Positions 50,709-59,408 of a stretch of 64,000 nucleotides of DNA are shown here, piece after piece (within the stretch, counting starts at the first letter, position 1; every line of letters begins with the position of its first letter). A program made the position numbers and the translations under genes. This DNA is from Stenotrophomonas indicatrix (lineage in GTDB: Bacteria > Pseudomonadota > Gammaproteobacteria > Xanthomonadales > Xanthomonadaceae): NCBI RefSeq assembly GCF_002750975.1, contig NZ_PEJS01000001.1, positions 2,480,001 to 2,544,000 on the forward strand. Reading direction: 5' to 3'. The notes under the pieces were generated by a model. That model was given only the letters and a program-made list of their open reading frames with translations, was not told the origin of the DNA and searched no databases.

Positions 50709-50969
50709 TCAACGCTGCACCGGCCGCGGTGCCGGCTTGGCGGCAGCCCTCTTCGGCGGATCGTCACAGATGCGGTGCTGGACGACCATTTCCCCCGCCT
50801 TCCACTCCTTCACCACCCGGCAGGATTCCTTGGGCGCATCCTCTGCAGTCGCGGCGGTGGCGGCCAAAGCAGGATCATGCCCGCGCTCCAGGTAGGCCGA
50901 CGGCGGCTCCTTGGCGGACGCGGGCGCCGCCACCAGCAGCGCCACCATCGCAATGACGCGCGGCCTCAT
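50709..50969 (-). CDS. small exported protein, unknown function
   Basis: 86 residues with a short signal peptide (MRPRVIAMVALLVAAPASA) and a small mature protein holding two cysteines (ESCRVVKEW, HRICDD), possibly a disulfide. It ends in an Ala/Lys/Pro-rich tail. ATG at 50969 is chosen because it overlaps the stop of the upstream small membrane protein gene (ATGA) and starts the signal sequence. Likely co-translated with it. Confidence 0.72.
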   Translation of the reverse strand: MRPRVIAMVALLVAAPASAKEPPSAYLERGHDPALAATAATAEDAPKESCRVVKEWKAGEMVVQHRICDDPPKRAAAKPAPRPVQR

Positions 50970-51178
50970 GCGGTCACTGGGCCGCCGCCCAGCAGGCGTG
51001 CCGGCAGCATGAACAGCGCGCGCAGGAAGGCGAACAGTGCCGAGAAGGTGATGCCGAGCAGGCGGAACGGCAGGCTCAGCAGCCACACGAACGGCCAGGC
51101 GACCAGCGCCAGGATCGCCAACGGCCAGCACAGCACGAACAGCAGGCACCAGACACCAAGCGCAAACAAGGTCTTCAT
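50966..51178 (-). CDS. small hydrophobic membrane protein
   Basis: 70 residues, mostly hydrophobic (LFALGVWCLLFVLCWPLAIL, LVAWPFVWLLSLPFRLLGIT), giving two to three close spans. GGGAGCCTCTG-type purines precede the ATG at 51178. The stop overlaps the start of the next exported-protein gene by 4 bases. Function unknown. Confidence 0.75.
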   Translation of the reverse strand: MKTLFALGVWCLLFVLCWPLAILALVAWPFVWLLSLPFRLLGITFSALFAFLRALFMLPARLLGGGPVTA

Positions 51179-51302
51179 CAGAGGCTCCCTCGGCGGCACC
51201 CCGCCGCCTGCAACCACGTTGCTGCCCCGCCCTGTCGCCCGCAAACGGTTTGCGACGAAACCCGGTTGGGGGGCGATGAAACCTGCCGCTGGGGAGCAGA
51301 TC

Positions 51303-51325
51303 CGCCGGGCATGGCCCGGCGCTAC
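51303..51325 (-). repeat. SMAG-type GTAG palindrome
   Basis: Minus strand reads GTAGCGCCGGGCCATGCCCG followed by GCG, a standard single unit. It sits 17 bases past the dnaB stop and may serve as its structured 3' end. Confidence 0.82.
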
Positions 51326-51341
51326 CGTAACGCCGTCGGCG

Positions 51342-52772
51342 CTATTCGAACGAACCGACCGAGTCGTGGGCCAGGTTGTCGAAACGGGTGTATTCGCCGA
51401 AGAACTTCAGCTTGCACGAGCCGGTGGGGCCGCCGCGGTGCTTGCCGATGATGATCTCGGCCAGGCCCTTGTCCGGCGAATTTTCCTTGTTGTAGTAATC
51501 GTCGCGGTAGATGAAGACGATCATGTCCGCATCCTGCTCGATTGCGCCCGATTCGCGAAGGTCGGCCATCACCGGGCGCTTGTCGGTACGTGTTTCCAGC
51601 GAGCGGTTGAGCTGGGACAGTGCAATGACCGGCACGTGCAGTTCCTTGGCCAGGCCCTTCAGCGAACGCGAGATCTCGGAAATTTCGGTCGCGCGGTTCT
51701 CGCTGTTGCCCGGCACGCTCATCAGCTGCAGGTAGTCGATCACGATCAGGCCCAGGTCGTGCTCGCGCTTGAGGCGGCGGCACTTGGAACGCAGGATCTC
51801 CGGCGACACTCCCGGCGTATCGTCGATGAAGATCTTGGTTTCCTTCAACATCTTGATCGCACCGGTTACCCGGCTCCAGTCCTCGTCCTCCAGCTGGCCG
51901 GTACGCAGGCGCTGCGCGTTGATGCGGCCATTGGAAGAGATCAGGCGCATCGCCAGCTGCGATGCGGACATTTCCATCGAGAACACTGCCACGCCCTTCT
52001 TCGACTTGATCGCCGCGTACTCGGCGATGTTCAGGGCGAAGGTGGTCTTGCCCATCGCAGGACGCGCAGCAAGGATGATCAGGTCGGTCGGCTGCAGGCC
52101 GGCGGTCATCGCATCGAAATCGGTATAGCCGGTCGGCAGGCCGGTGATGTTGCCGCCATTCTCGAAGCGGTTGCGCAGCTCTTCGAATGCGTCCTTCAAC
52201 GCACCGGGCATGGCCACGAAGTCGGTACGGCCGCGCGCGCCCTGCTCGGCGATGGCAAATACGCTCTTTTCCGCAGCGGACAGCAGCTCGCTGCTGTCGC
52301 GGCCCTCGGGCTGGAAACCATCGTTGACGATGTCGGTGCCGACCTGGATCAGCTGCCGCAGCACCGCCTTGTCGCGCACGATCTCGGCATAGGCCACGAT
52401 GTTGGCCGCCGACGGCGTGGTGCTGGCCAGTTCGATCAGATAGGCGCCATCGCCCACCAGCTCCATCTTGCCCTGCGATTCGAACCACTCGCCCAGGGTC
52501 ACCGCATCGAAGGGGCGCTCGCGCTCGGACAGCTCGCGGATCGCCCGGTAGACCATCTGGTGGTCGCGGCGGTAGAAGTCGCCCTCGGTCAGCTGATCGT
52601 TGACCCGGTCGTAGGCCTCCGGTGCCAGCATCAGGCCGCCCAGCACCGCCTGTTCGGCCTCCACCGAGTGCGGCGGCACGCGCAACTGGTCGATACGCGA
52701 TTCATCGCGATCGCGATCGAAGCCATCGCCGCGCTCTCTGCGGTTGGAACGGAAGCCGGAACGGGCGGACAT
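51342..52772 (-). CDS. dnaB: replicative DNA helicase
   Basis: Hexameric 5'-3' helicase of the replication fork. 476 residues: N-terminal primase-interacting domain (VPPHSVEAEQAVLGGLMLAPEA), linker helix, then RecA-like domain. Walker A is ARPAMGKTTFAL near 237, Walker B VIDYLQLM and the arginine-finger region is near the end. ATG at 52772 is chosen; the frame upstream is unrelated. The N-terminus has an Arg/Asp-rich leader (RSGFRSNRRERGDGFDRDRD) not found in E. coli DnaB. Monocistronic. Confidence 0.96.
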   Translation of the reverse strand: MSARSGFRSNRRERGDGFDRDRDESRIDQLRVPPHSVEAEQAVLGGLMLAPEAYDRVNDQLTEGDFYRRDHQMVYRAIRELSERERPFDAVTLGEWFESQGKMELVGDGAYLIELASTTPSAANIVAYAEIVRDKAVLRQLIQVGTDIVNDGFQPEGRDSSELLSAAEKSVFAIAEQGARGRTDFVAMPGALKDAFEELRNRFENGGNITGLPTGYTDFDAMTAGLQPTDLIILAARPAMGKTTFALNIAEYAAIKSKKGVAVFSMEMSASQLAMRLISSNGRINAQRLRTGQLEDEDWSRVTGAIKMLKETKIFIDDTPGVSPEILRSKCRRLKREHDLGLIVIDYLQLMSVPGNSENRATEISEISRSLKGLAKELHVPVIALSQLNRSLETRTDKRPVMADLRESGAIEQDADMIVFIYRDDYYNKENSPDKGLAEIIIGKHRGGPTGSCKLKFFGEYTRFDNLAHDSVGSFE

Positions 52773-52985
52773 GCTGCGGTGTTTCCTGCAAAAGGGGCCA
52801 GACGAGTGTAGGCATGCGCCGAGCCCGGCGGCCATGGACAAACCTGTGGATAAGCCGTGGAAGAACGGGGGATATCCGCCTGAGCCTGTCCAGACTGGCG
52901 CGAGGGCGTCGCATTGCCTGCGACGGGCGTCGTTGCGACGCCCGAAGCGGACCATTATCGCAGATGGGAACCGCCGCTGCTGGCG

Positions 52986-53546
52986 TCAATCGCCCTTGGC
53001 ATGTACCGCGATCAGGGCCAGGAACCGGTCCACATAGCCCTGCAGGAACGTCTGCGTGCCCTCGTTGTGGATCGTGCCGTCGGCATCGATCAGGCCATCC
53101 TTGAAGTGGATGAACGCCTCGGGCTGGCCAAGCACGTGCATGTCCAGGAAGGCCAGGCTGTTGCGCAGGTGCTGCTGGGCCACCGCCGTGCCGATCTGGC
53201 CGATGGAAGCACCGATCACCGCCGCTGGCTTGCCCGCAAAAGCGCTGTCGCCGTAGGGGCGCGAGCCGATGTCGATGGCATTCTTCAACACGCCCGGCAC
53301 GGAACGGTTGTACTCGGGGGTCACGAACAGCACGGCGTCAGCCGCGCGTACCTGGCCCTTCAGGCGCGTGCCCTGCGCGGGGTAGCTGGCGTCGAAATCC
53401 TGGTCGTACAGCGGCAGGTCGCCGATCTGCACGTACTGGAAGCGCGCCTTGTCACCCGCAAGTTTCTCCAGCGCGCGGGCCAGCTTGCGGTTGCATGAGT
53501 CCTTGCGCAGGCTGCCGACGAATACAGCAATGGTGGGGACGGACAT
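52986..53546 (-). CDS. NADPH-dependent FMN reductase family protein
   Basis: 186-residue flavodoxin-like oxidoreductase of the ChrR/ArsH/YieF group. Flavin phosphate loop GSLRKDSCNRKLA lies near residue 11, and the second FMN-binding loop TPEYNRSVPGVLKNAIDIGS near residue 77. Members reduce quinones, azo compounds or chromate in the cytoplasm; the substrate is not deducible. A single gene between dnaB and the AsnB-like gene, same strand as both. Confidence 0.92.
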   Translation of the reverse strand: MSVPTIAVFVGSLRKDSCNRKLARALEKLAGDKARFQYVQIGDLPLYDQDFDASYPAQGTRLKGQVRAADAVLFVTPEYNRSVPGVLKNAIDIGSRPYGDSAFAGKPAAVIGASIGQIGTAVAQQHLRNSLAFLDMHVLGQPEAFIHFKDGLIDADGTIHNEGTQTFLQGYVDRFLALIAVHAKGD

Positions 53547-53612
53547 CAGGACATACTCCTCACGGTGCGGGAGGGCCAGCCTAGCCGCCGCGCCCTTCCC
53601 CGCCGGTGAAGA

Positions 53613-55556
53613 TCAAGCGCGCTTCACGCCTGCACGCACCTGCCGCCAGTGGTTCTGCCAGGCCTGGAACATCAGCACGTTCCACAGGTGCGTGTGCCAC
53701 TTGCGCTGGCCGCCCAGGAACTGCTGCCACAGTGGCTGCACGGCGGCGGCCGACAGCACGCCTTCGCGTTCCAGTCGCGCCGGCTGCAACAGTTCGTCCG
53801 CCCAGGGCTTCAGGTCGCCCTTCAGCCAATCACTGACCGGGGCGCCGAATCCACGCTTGGGCCGGTGCACCATCGACTGCGGCACGTACCGCCCCAGCAC
53901 GCGCTTGAGCAGCACCTTGCTGGTCGACTCACTGCGCTTGAAGCCCAGCGGCAGTGACCAGGCGAACTCGGCCACGCGCCAGTCCAGCAAGGGCGCACGT
54001 GCCTCCAGGCTGACCGCCATCGAGGTGCGGTCGACCTTGCACAGCAGATCGTCGGGCAGATAGCTGACGAAGTCGGCCAGCATCATCGCGTCGGCCGGCG
54101 TACCGGCACCATGCAGCGGATCGGCCAGATCGTAGAAGCTGCCCGCCTCGCGTGCACCGATCACCGCGGCCGCCGGATCGCGCCAGCGCGAGATGCGGTT
54201 GCGATACACATCGCCGATGCCACGTGCGCCGGTTTCGGCCAGCAACGCGGCCAGCCCGCCGGTGCGCGACGCCTCGCCCTGCTGGTGCGCACGCGCACCC
54301 ATCCAGCGGCGCAGCGGCGCGGGCACCCGTCCCAGCATCTGCCAGTTGCGCAGCGCACGCACATAGCGGGTATAGCCGAAAAACAGCTCATCGCCGCCAT
54401 CGCCGGACAGTGCGACGGTCACGCCCTGGCGGGCGAGGCGGGCGACCAGCGCGGTCGGCACCTGCGAGGCATCGGCAAAGGGTTCGTCGAACATCGCCGG
54501 CAGCTGCGGCACCACCGCCAGCGCATCGGCGCCACTGACATACAGCTCGGTGTGATCGCAGCCAAGGTGGGTGGCCAGTTCCCTGGCCAACGGTGCCTCG
54601 TCGTGGTGGGAGCCGCTGAAGCCGATGCTGAAGCTGTGCACCGGCTGCCCGCTCTGCGCCTGCATCAGCGCCGCCACCAGCGACGAATCGGTGCCGCCGG
54701 ACAGGAACACGCCCACCGGCACATCGGCAACCATGCGCAGTGCGACGGCATCGCGCAGCAGGCCATCCAGCTGCTCTTCGGCCTCCTCGATGCGGCCCTG
54801 GAACGGTGCGGCCAGTGCCGCCTGCATGCGCGCGCGCGCGTCCCAGTACGGACGCTGCGCCTGCTCAGGGCGATGTGCGCTGGCTCCAGCCGCCACCGCC
54901 GCCGCATCCAGACGCAGCACGCGCCCGGGCATCAGTTTGTAGCAGCGCTGGTGGATGCTGTGCGGTGCCGGGATGTAATCCAGCCGCAGCAGCAGCGTCA
55001 GCGCATCGCGGTCGATGTCGTTGTCGAAATCCGGGTGCTGCCACAGCGCCTTCAGCTCCGAGCCGAACACCAGGGCATCACCGGCCCAGCCGTAGTACAG
55101 CGGCTTCTTGCCGACCCGGTCACGGGCCAGCCACAGGCACTGTTCCTGGCGGTCCCACAGGGCGATGGCGAACATGCCGTTGGCGCGCTGCAGGGTGTCC
55201 TCGACGCCCCACTGCAGGATCGCGGCCAACAGCACCTCGGTATCGGAATGGCCACGGAACGCATGCCCCAGCGGCTCCAGTTCGGCGCGCAGCGTGGCGA
55301 AGTTGTAGACCTCGCCGTTGTAGGCCATCACATAGCGGCCGTCGGCCGAGGCCATCGGCTGGTGGCCCAGCGGTGAAAGATCGAGGATGCTCAGGCGCCG
55401 GTGGGCCAGGGCAATGCCAGCGGCGGCATCGACCCAGGTACCGCCGTCATCCGGCCCGCGATGGTGCAGCGCCTGGCCCATGGCCAGCGCCTGCGCCTGC
55501 AGGACCTCGGCCGGCGTCTGTGCCGCCGGCAACAACATACCTGCCAATCCACACAT
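53613..55556 (-). CDS. asnB: AsnB-type glutamine-hydrolysing asparagine synthetase (amidotransferase)
   Basis: Two-domain enzyme of 647 residues. The N-terminal Ntn glutaminase starts with the nucleophile Cys2 (MCGLAGML), with HHRGPDDGG and YNGEVYNF motifs. The C-terminal ATP-pyrophosphatase synthetase has the PP-loop FLSGGTDSSLVAA near 285 and SGDGGDELFFGY. It is longer than E. coli AsnB (554) and of the type common in exopolysaccharide and secondary-metabolite loci. It starts 3 bases after the stop of the fused E1 gene, so the two are tightly coupled. Because of that partner, a substrate other than aspartate is possible. Confidence 0.92.
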   Translation of the reverse strand: MCGLAGMLLPAAQTPAEVLQAQALAMGQALHHRGPDDGGTWVDAAAGIALAHRRLSILDLSPLGHQPMASADGRYVMAYNGEVYNFATLRAELEPLGHAFRGHSDTEVLLAAILQWGVEDTLQRANGMFAIALWDRQEQCLWLARDRVGKKPLYYGWAGDALVFGSELKALWQHPDFDNDIDRDALTLLLRLDYIPAPHSIHQRCYKLMPGRVLRLDAAAVAAGASAHRPEQAQRPYWDARARMQAALAAPFQGRIEEAEEQLDGLLRDAVALRMVADVPVGVFLSGGTDSSLVAALMQAQSGQPVHSFSIGFSGSHHDEAPLARELATHLGCDHTELYVSGADALAVVPQLPAMFDEPFADASQVPTALVARLARQGVTVALSGDGGDELFFGYTRYVRALRNWQMLGRVPAPLRRWMGARAHQQGEASRTGGLAALLAETGARGIGDVYRNRISRWRDPAAAVIGAREAGSFYDLADPLHGAGTPADAMMLADFVSYLPDDLLCKVDRTSMAVSLEARAPLLDWRVAEFAWSLPLGFKRSESTSKVLLKRVLGRYVPQSMVHRPKRGFGAPVSDWLKGDLKPWADELLQPARLEREGVLSAAAVQPLWQQFLGGQRKWHTHLWNVLMFQAWQNHWRQVRAGVKRA

Positions 55557-55559
55557 GCA

Positions 55560-57839
55560 TCAGGGTTCCTGCGCCAGGTCGAGGGCGGCGCCAATCACCG
55601 CATTGTCGCTTGGAAGCCCGAACATTGCTGCCCCCGCCAGCGGCGTATAGGTATCGGCACCGCAGACCCGGCGCACGGGCAGGTGGCCATGGCCGGCCTC
55701 GACCAGCGCGGTGATCACGCCCTCGCCGACGCCGCCGCTCTGGCGCCCCTCATCCAGCACCAGCACCCGTTGCGCGGTGGCGGCCTGGGCGCCGATGAAG
55801 GCCGCATTCAACGGCACCAGCCAGCGCAGGTCGACCACACGCACCTGCCAGCCCAGCTGCTGCTCGATGGCGACCGCTGCGCGCAGCGCCATCGGCACAC
55901 CGTTGCCATAGGTGAAGATCACCAGATCGCTGGCGTCCGGCGCATACACCCTGCCCTCGCCCAGCACCAGCGCCTGCCCGGGCGCGGGGTAGTCGAACAA
56001 CCACTGGCCGTCGCCGGCCGCGTGCAGATCCTTGGTCATGTAGAGGGCGATCGGTTCAAGGAACACCGCTACCCGACCATCCACGCGGGCCAATGCCGCC
56101 AATGTGCGCAGCATCATCACCGCATCATCGCCACGCGACGGACAGCCCACCACCAGCCCCGGGATGTCACGCAGCGCCGTGATCGAATTGTCATTGTGGA
56201 AATGGCCGCCGAACCCCTTCTGGTAGCCCAGCCCGGCCACCCGTACCAGCATCGGGTTGCGGAACTGGTCGTTGGAGAAGAACTGCAGCGAGCAGGCCTC
56301 GCCACGTACCTGGTCGATGGCGTTGTGCAGGTAGGCCAGGTACTGGATTTCCGGGATCGGCAGCATGCCCATGTTGGCCAGCCCCTGGGCCATGCCCAGG
56401 ATCATGGTTTCGTCCAGCAGCGTGTTGAACACCCGGCGCGGGCCGAAACGGCGCAGCAGGTCGCGCGTCACCGTGTAGACGCCGCCTTTCTGCGCCACGT
56501 CCTCGCCAAACAACAGCGCCTGCGGGTACTTGCCCAGCAGCTCCTGCAGCGCATGGTTGATCTGTATCGCCAGATGCCGCGGCGGTTGCCCTTCGGGCAG
56601 CGAATCGGCGCCGCCGTACAGCGCCTGCCGGGCCTCGATGGGCGCCACGCGCTCGGCCTCGGCCTGCACCGCTGCGGGCGTATAGGGTGCCAACGGCGTG
56701 ATCACTTCCTGCAATGTCTGCAGCTTCGGCCGCGTATCAGCATCGATGGCGGCGGCCATGCAGCGCGCGCGCAGGGTTTCATAGGCGGCCTCGACGCCCG
56801 CCGCATCCATCCAGCCCGATTCCAGCGCGATCTGCGCCGAGCGCAGCAGCGGGTCCTGCGCCTCGGCCGCGCACAGCTCGGCCAATGCGCGCCATTCCAC
56901 TTCGAAGTCGGTACCGGCGTGGCCCATCAACCGCGTGGTGCGCAGGTGCAGGAAGGTGGGCCGACGCATGCGCCGGCAATGCTCGACCGCCGCCTGCACC
57001 TGCGCGTGTCCGGCCGCCAGGTCCAGGCCATCGGCAAAGAAATAGTCCAGGCCCGGTTGCCGGCTGAAGCGCTCTGCGATCCATCCTTCAGGGGTCTTCA
57101 CCGAAATACCCAGGCCGTTGTCCTCGCAGACGAACAGGATCGGCACCGGCAGTTTCTGATAGGCCGACCACATCGCGGTATTGAACGCAGTCTGCGCGGT
57201 GGCGTGGTTGGCCGAAGCGTCGCCGAAAGAGCACATCACGATGCTGTCGGCGGGAATCGGCAGCGGCTGGCTCAGGCGCCTGCCACTCTCGATCGCCAGC
57301 GCGGTACCCACCGCCTTGGGCAGGTGCGAGGCGATGGTCGAGGTCTGCGGCAGCACCCACAGCGGCTTGCTGCCCCACACTTTGTGACGGCCGCCGCTGG
57401 CCGGATCCTCGGCACTGGCGGCGAAGGACAGCGCGGCGTCGCGCACCGGATCCATGCCGGGCACCAGCCGCGCACGCTCGGCCATGAACGCGCCGGAACG
57501 GTAGTGCAGGAAGGCGGGGTCGGTGTGGCGGCAGGCGCGCGCAAGCAGCGCATTGCCTTCATGACCGGACGAGCCGATGGTGTAGAAGACCTTGTTCTGC
57601 ACGCGCAGCACGCGCGCCATCAGGTCCAGCTGGCGACTGAGCAGCTGCGATTCGAACAGTTCGCCGAAGGCGGCGGCGGTGAGGGTGCTGCCCGGCAGGA
57701 TCGGCGCATCCGGCGCCGGGCGCGGACGCGGGATGCCGCGCCAGGCGCGTACGGCCTCGAGGAAATTGACGTCACAGACCTCGGCGCGATTGAGACCGCG
57801 CATGCGTGCGGGAATGGGATCAGGAACCACAGCGAACAT
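55560..57839 (-). CDS. single-chain alpha-ketoacid dehydrogenase E1 (alpha-beta fusion), ThDP-dependent
   Basis: 759 residues combining both E1 subunits. Residues about 50-370 are E1-alpha-like, with the ThDP motif GDASANHATAQTAFN...EDNGLGISV and the YRSGAFMAERA block. Residues about 400-759 are E1-beta-like (LLFGEDVAQKGGVYTVT, FNTLLDETMILGMAQGLANMG). Most similar in layout to branched-chain 2-oxoacid or acetoin-type E1. No E2 or E3 gene is adjacent. ATG at 57839 is chosen because GGAGGG precedes it; the longer frame enters the gap after the GST gene. Downstream AsnB-like gene starts after 3 bases, an unusual pairing. Confidence 0.9.
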   Translation of the reverse strand: MFAVVPDPIPARMRGLNRAEVCDVNFLEAVRAWRGIPRPRPAPDAPILPGSTLTAAAFGELFESQLLSRQLDLMARVLRVQNKVFYTIGSSGHEGNALLARACRHTDPAFLHYRSGAFMAERARLVPGMDPVRDAALSFAASAEDPASGGRHKVWGSKPLWVLPQTSTIASHLPKAVGTALAIESGRRLSQPLPIPADSIVMCSFGDASANHATAQTAFNTAMWSAYQKLPVPILFVCEDNGLGISVKTPEGWIAERFSRQPGLDYFFADGLDLAAGHAQVQAAVEHCRRMRRPTFLHLRTTRLMGHAGTDFEVEWRALAELCAAEAQDPLLRSAQIALESGWMDAAGVEAAYETLRARCMAAAIDADTRPKLQTLQEVITPLAPYTPAAVQAEAERVAPIEARQALYGGADSLPEGQPPRHLAIQINHALQELLGKYPQALLFGEDVAQKGGVYTVTRDLLRRFGPRRVFNTLLDETMILGMAQGLANMGMLPIPEIQYLAYLHNAIDQVRGEACSLQFFSNDQFRNPMLVRVAGLGYQKGFGGHFHNDNSITALRDIPGLVVGCPSRGDDAVMMLRTLAALARVDGRVAVFLEPIALYMTKDLHAAGDGQWLFDYPAPGQALVLGEGRVYAPDASDLVIFTYGNGVPMALRAAVAIEQQLGWQVRVVDLRWLVPLNAAFIGAQAATAQRVLVLDEGRQSGGVGEGVITALVEAGHGHLPVRRVCGADTYTPLAGAAMFGLPSDNAVIGAALDLAQEP

Positions 57840-57928
57840 CGAACACCCTCCGTGCCGTTGTTGCGAACCAAGGCGCCGGGCCTGCGCGACCCTTCCGCTG
57901 GTCGAGCACGCCCGACGCTGCAGGGGAA

Positions 57929-58588
57929 TCAATCCGGTGCGTTGAACCGCGCGCGCACCTCGGCGGTCACCGCAGGCATGGGCACGAAGCGAGGCTGCGC
58001 TCGCACCCGCTGCAACCAGGCCCGCACCTGCGGGAATGGATCCAGTGCGATGCCACCGTCGGCGGCGACATCGGAATAGGCAAACAAGGCGATATCGGCG
58101 ATACCGTAGTCATCGCCGGTGAACCACTGCGCCTGGCGCAGATGTTGCTCCATCACCGCCAGCGCGCTGGCAGCGCGCTCATGCAGGCGCGGCAGTTCAG
58201 CACGGCGTGGCGAGTCGGCCGGTGTCCAACCGCGGATGAAGCGTGCCACCGCCACGCAGGGTTCATGCGTGTACTGCTCGAAGAACATCCAGCTCAATGC
58301 CTGCGCACGCTGCCAACCGTCAGCGGGAAGATACGGCGTCCCCTCGGCCAGCCAGAACAGGATCGCATTGGACTCGGTCAGCACGCGGCCATCGTCGCGC
58401 ACGATCAACGGCACCTTGGCATTGGGGTTGAGAGCGAGAAATTCCGCGGTATGGGTCTGGCCGTGGGCACTGTCCACCTCCACCCAGCGGTAGCGGCTGC
58501 CAAGCTGTTCCAGCAGCAGGCGCACCTTGTGGCAATTGCCCGAGACCGACATGCCATGCACCGTCAACGCAATGCGTTCTTCCACCAT
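57929..58588 (-). CDS. glutathione S-transferase family protein
   Basis: 219 residues. N-terminal thioredoxin-like domain (about 1-85) has VHGMSVSGNCHKVRLLLEQL and the cis-proline NPNAKVPLIV with the ES motif VLTESNAILFWLA. A helical C-terminal domain ends in DIALFAYSDV (N-capping Asp). ATG at 58588 with GGAG upstream; the open frame continuing upstream reads through repeat palindromes. It lies 89 bases upstream of the fused E1 gene on the same strand and may share its transcript. Substrate unknown. Confidence 0.92.
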   Translation of the reverse strand: MVEERIALTVHGMSVSGNCHKVRLLLEQLGSRYRWVEVDSAHGQTHTAEFLALNPNAKVPLIVRDDGRVLTESNAILFWLAEGTPYLPADGWQRAQALSWMFFEQYTHEPCVAVARFIRGWTPADSPRRAELPRLHERAASALAVMEQHLRQAQWFTGDDYGIADIALFAYSDVAADGGIALDPFPQVRAWLQRVRAQPRFVPMPAVTAEVRARFNAPD

Positions 58589-58684
58589 TGCCTGCTCCAG
58601 GGAGGTCCCGGCCTGCAGCCGGCTGTCCGCAGTCTGGCAAGCAGCTTGGCGATTGCCAAGCGCGGGTGCAGCATGGCGATTCGG

Positions 58685-58755
58685 TCGTGCCGGCCGCTGG
58701 CCGGCAACCTTGATGCAGCTGGATTCGTGCGATTGCCGGCCAGCGGCCGACACTC
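58685..58755. repeat. SMAG-type palindrome pair, diverged (TGCCGGCC class)
   Basis: Two units in opposite orientation: GTCGTGCCGGCCGCTGGCCG at 58685 (GTAG end mutated to GTCG) and TTGCCGGCCAGCGGCCGACA at 58733. They lie between the GNAT and GST genes on the minus strand. Confidence 0.65.
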
Positions 58756-58766
58756 CCGGGCAGTGC

Positions 58767-59309
58767 TCAGCGTGCGCGCTGCTGCCACTGCCCGCGCGAT
58801 TGCCCCCAGATTTCCAGCGGCTTGCCTTCATAGGGCGATGGCAACTGCCCCATGCGCAGCAACGTGCTGCCGAGCTTGCGCGCAACCACTTTCGAGTTCT
58901 CGTTGTCTTCGGCGATGGTGTGGATCACCTCGTCCCAGCCCAGCGTATCGAACGCCCAGTCGATGGCCGCGATCGCCGCCTCCGGTGCGTAGCCCTTGCC
59001 CCAGCTGGCCCGTCGGATGCTCCAGCCGACCTCGGTGCCGGGCCAGTCCTGCGGCTGCCACGGCCCCATGCGACCGATCCATTCACCGCTGGATTTCTCG
59101 ATCACGCTGAACATCGAGAAGCCGAACAGCTGCCATGCGCCGGCCAGGCTGCAGAAGCTGCGCCATGCCACCGAGGGTGCCTGCACACCGCCCAGCGTGC
59201 GCATCACCTCCTCATCAGCGCAGAACGCCAGATAGGGGGCGTAGTCCTGCCGCTGCGGCGGACGCAGGATCAGGCGTTCGGTTTCGATGCGCAGGTCAAA
59301 GATGCTCAT
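58767..59309 (-). CDS. GNAT acetyltransferase (RimJ/RimL type)
   Basis: 180 residues of the Acetyltransf_3 type, related to RimJ/RimL and YdaF. IETERLILRPPQRQDYAPYL is at the start. The acetyl-CoA-binding RRASWGKGYAPEAAIAAIDWAF loop and HTIAEDNENSKVVARKLG are family hallmarks. ATG at 59309 gives the standard start. Protein, antibiotic or metabolite acceptors are all possible. Confidence 0.9.
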   Translation of the reverse strand: MSIFDLRIETERLILRPPQRQDYAPYLAFCADEEVMRTLGGVQAPSVAWRSFCSLAGAWQLFGFSMFSVIEKSSGEWIGRMGPWQPQDWPGTEVGWSIRRASWGKGYAPEAAIAAIDWAFDTLGWDEVIHTIAEDNENSKVVARKLGSTLLRMGQLPSPYEGKPLEIWGQSRGQWQQRAR

Positions 59310-59318
59310 GGCGTCATG

Positions 59319-59341
59319 GTAGAGCCACACCACGCGTGGAT
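59319..59341 (+). repeat. SMAG-type GTAG palindrome (TCCACGC class)
   Basis: GTAGAGCCACACCACGCGTG with GATGA following, a diverged member of the ATCCACGC-type units, just upstream of the GNAT start and before the terminator of the next minus-strand gene. Confidence 0.6.
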
Positions 59342-59354
59342 GAACCCCACCCAT

Positions 59355-59386
59355 AAAAAAAACAGGCCAGCAGCGGCTGGCCTGTT
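59355..59386 (-). terminator. intrinsic terminator of the glycine-zipper gene
   Basis: On the minus strand AACAGGCCAGC pairs with GCTGGCCTGTT (11 bp, loop of four) followed by eight U. It lies 22 bases past the stop. Confidence 0.93.
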
Positions 59387-59408
59387 CGTTACCGATGTTG
59401 CCGGAGGA

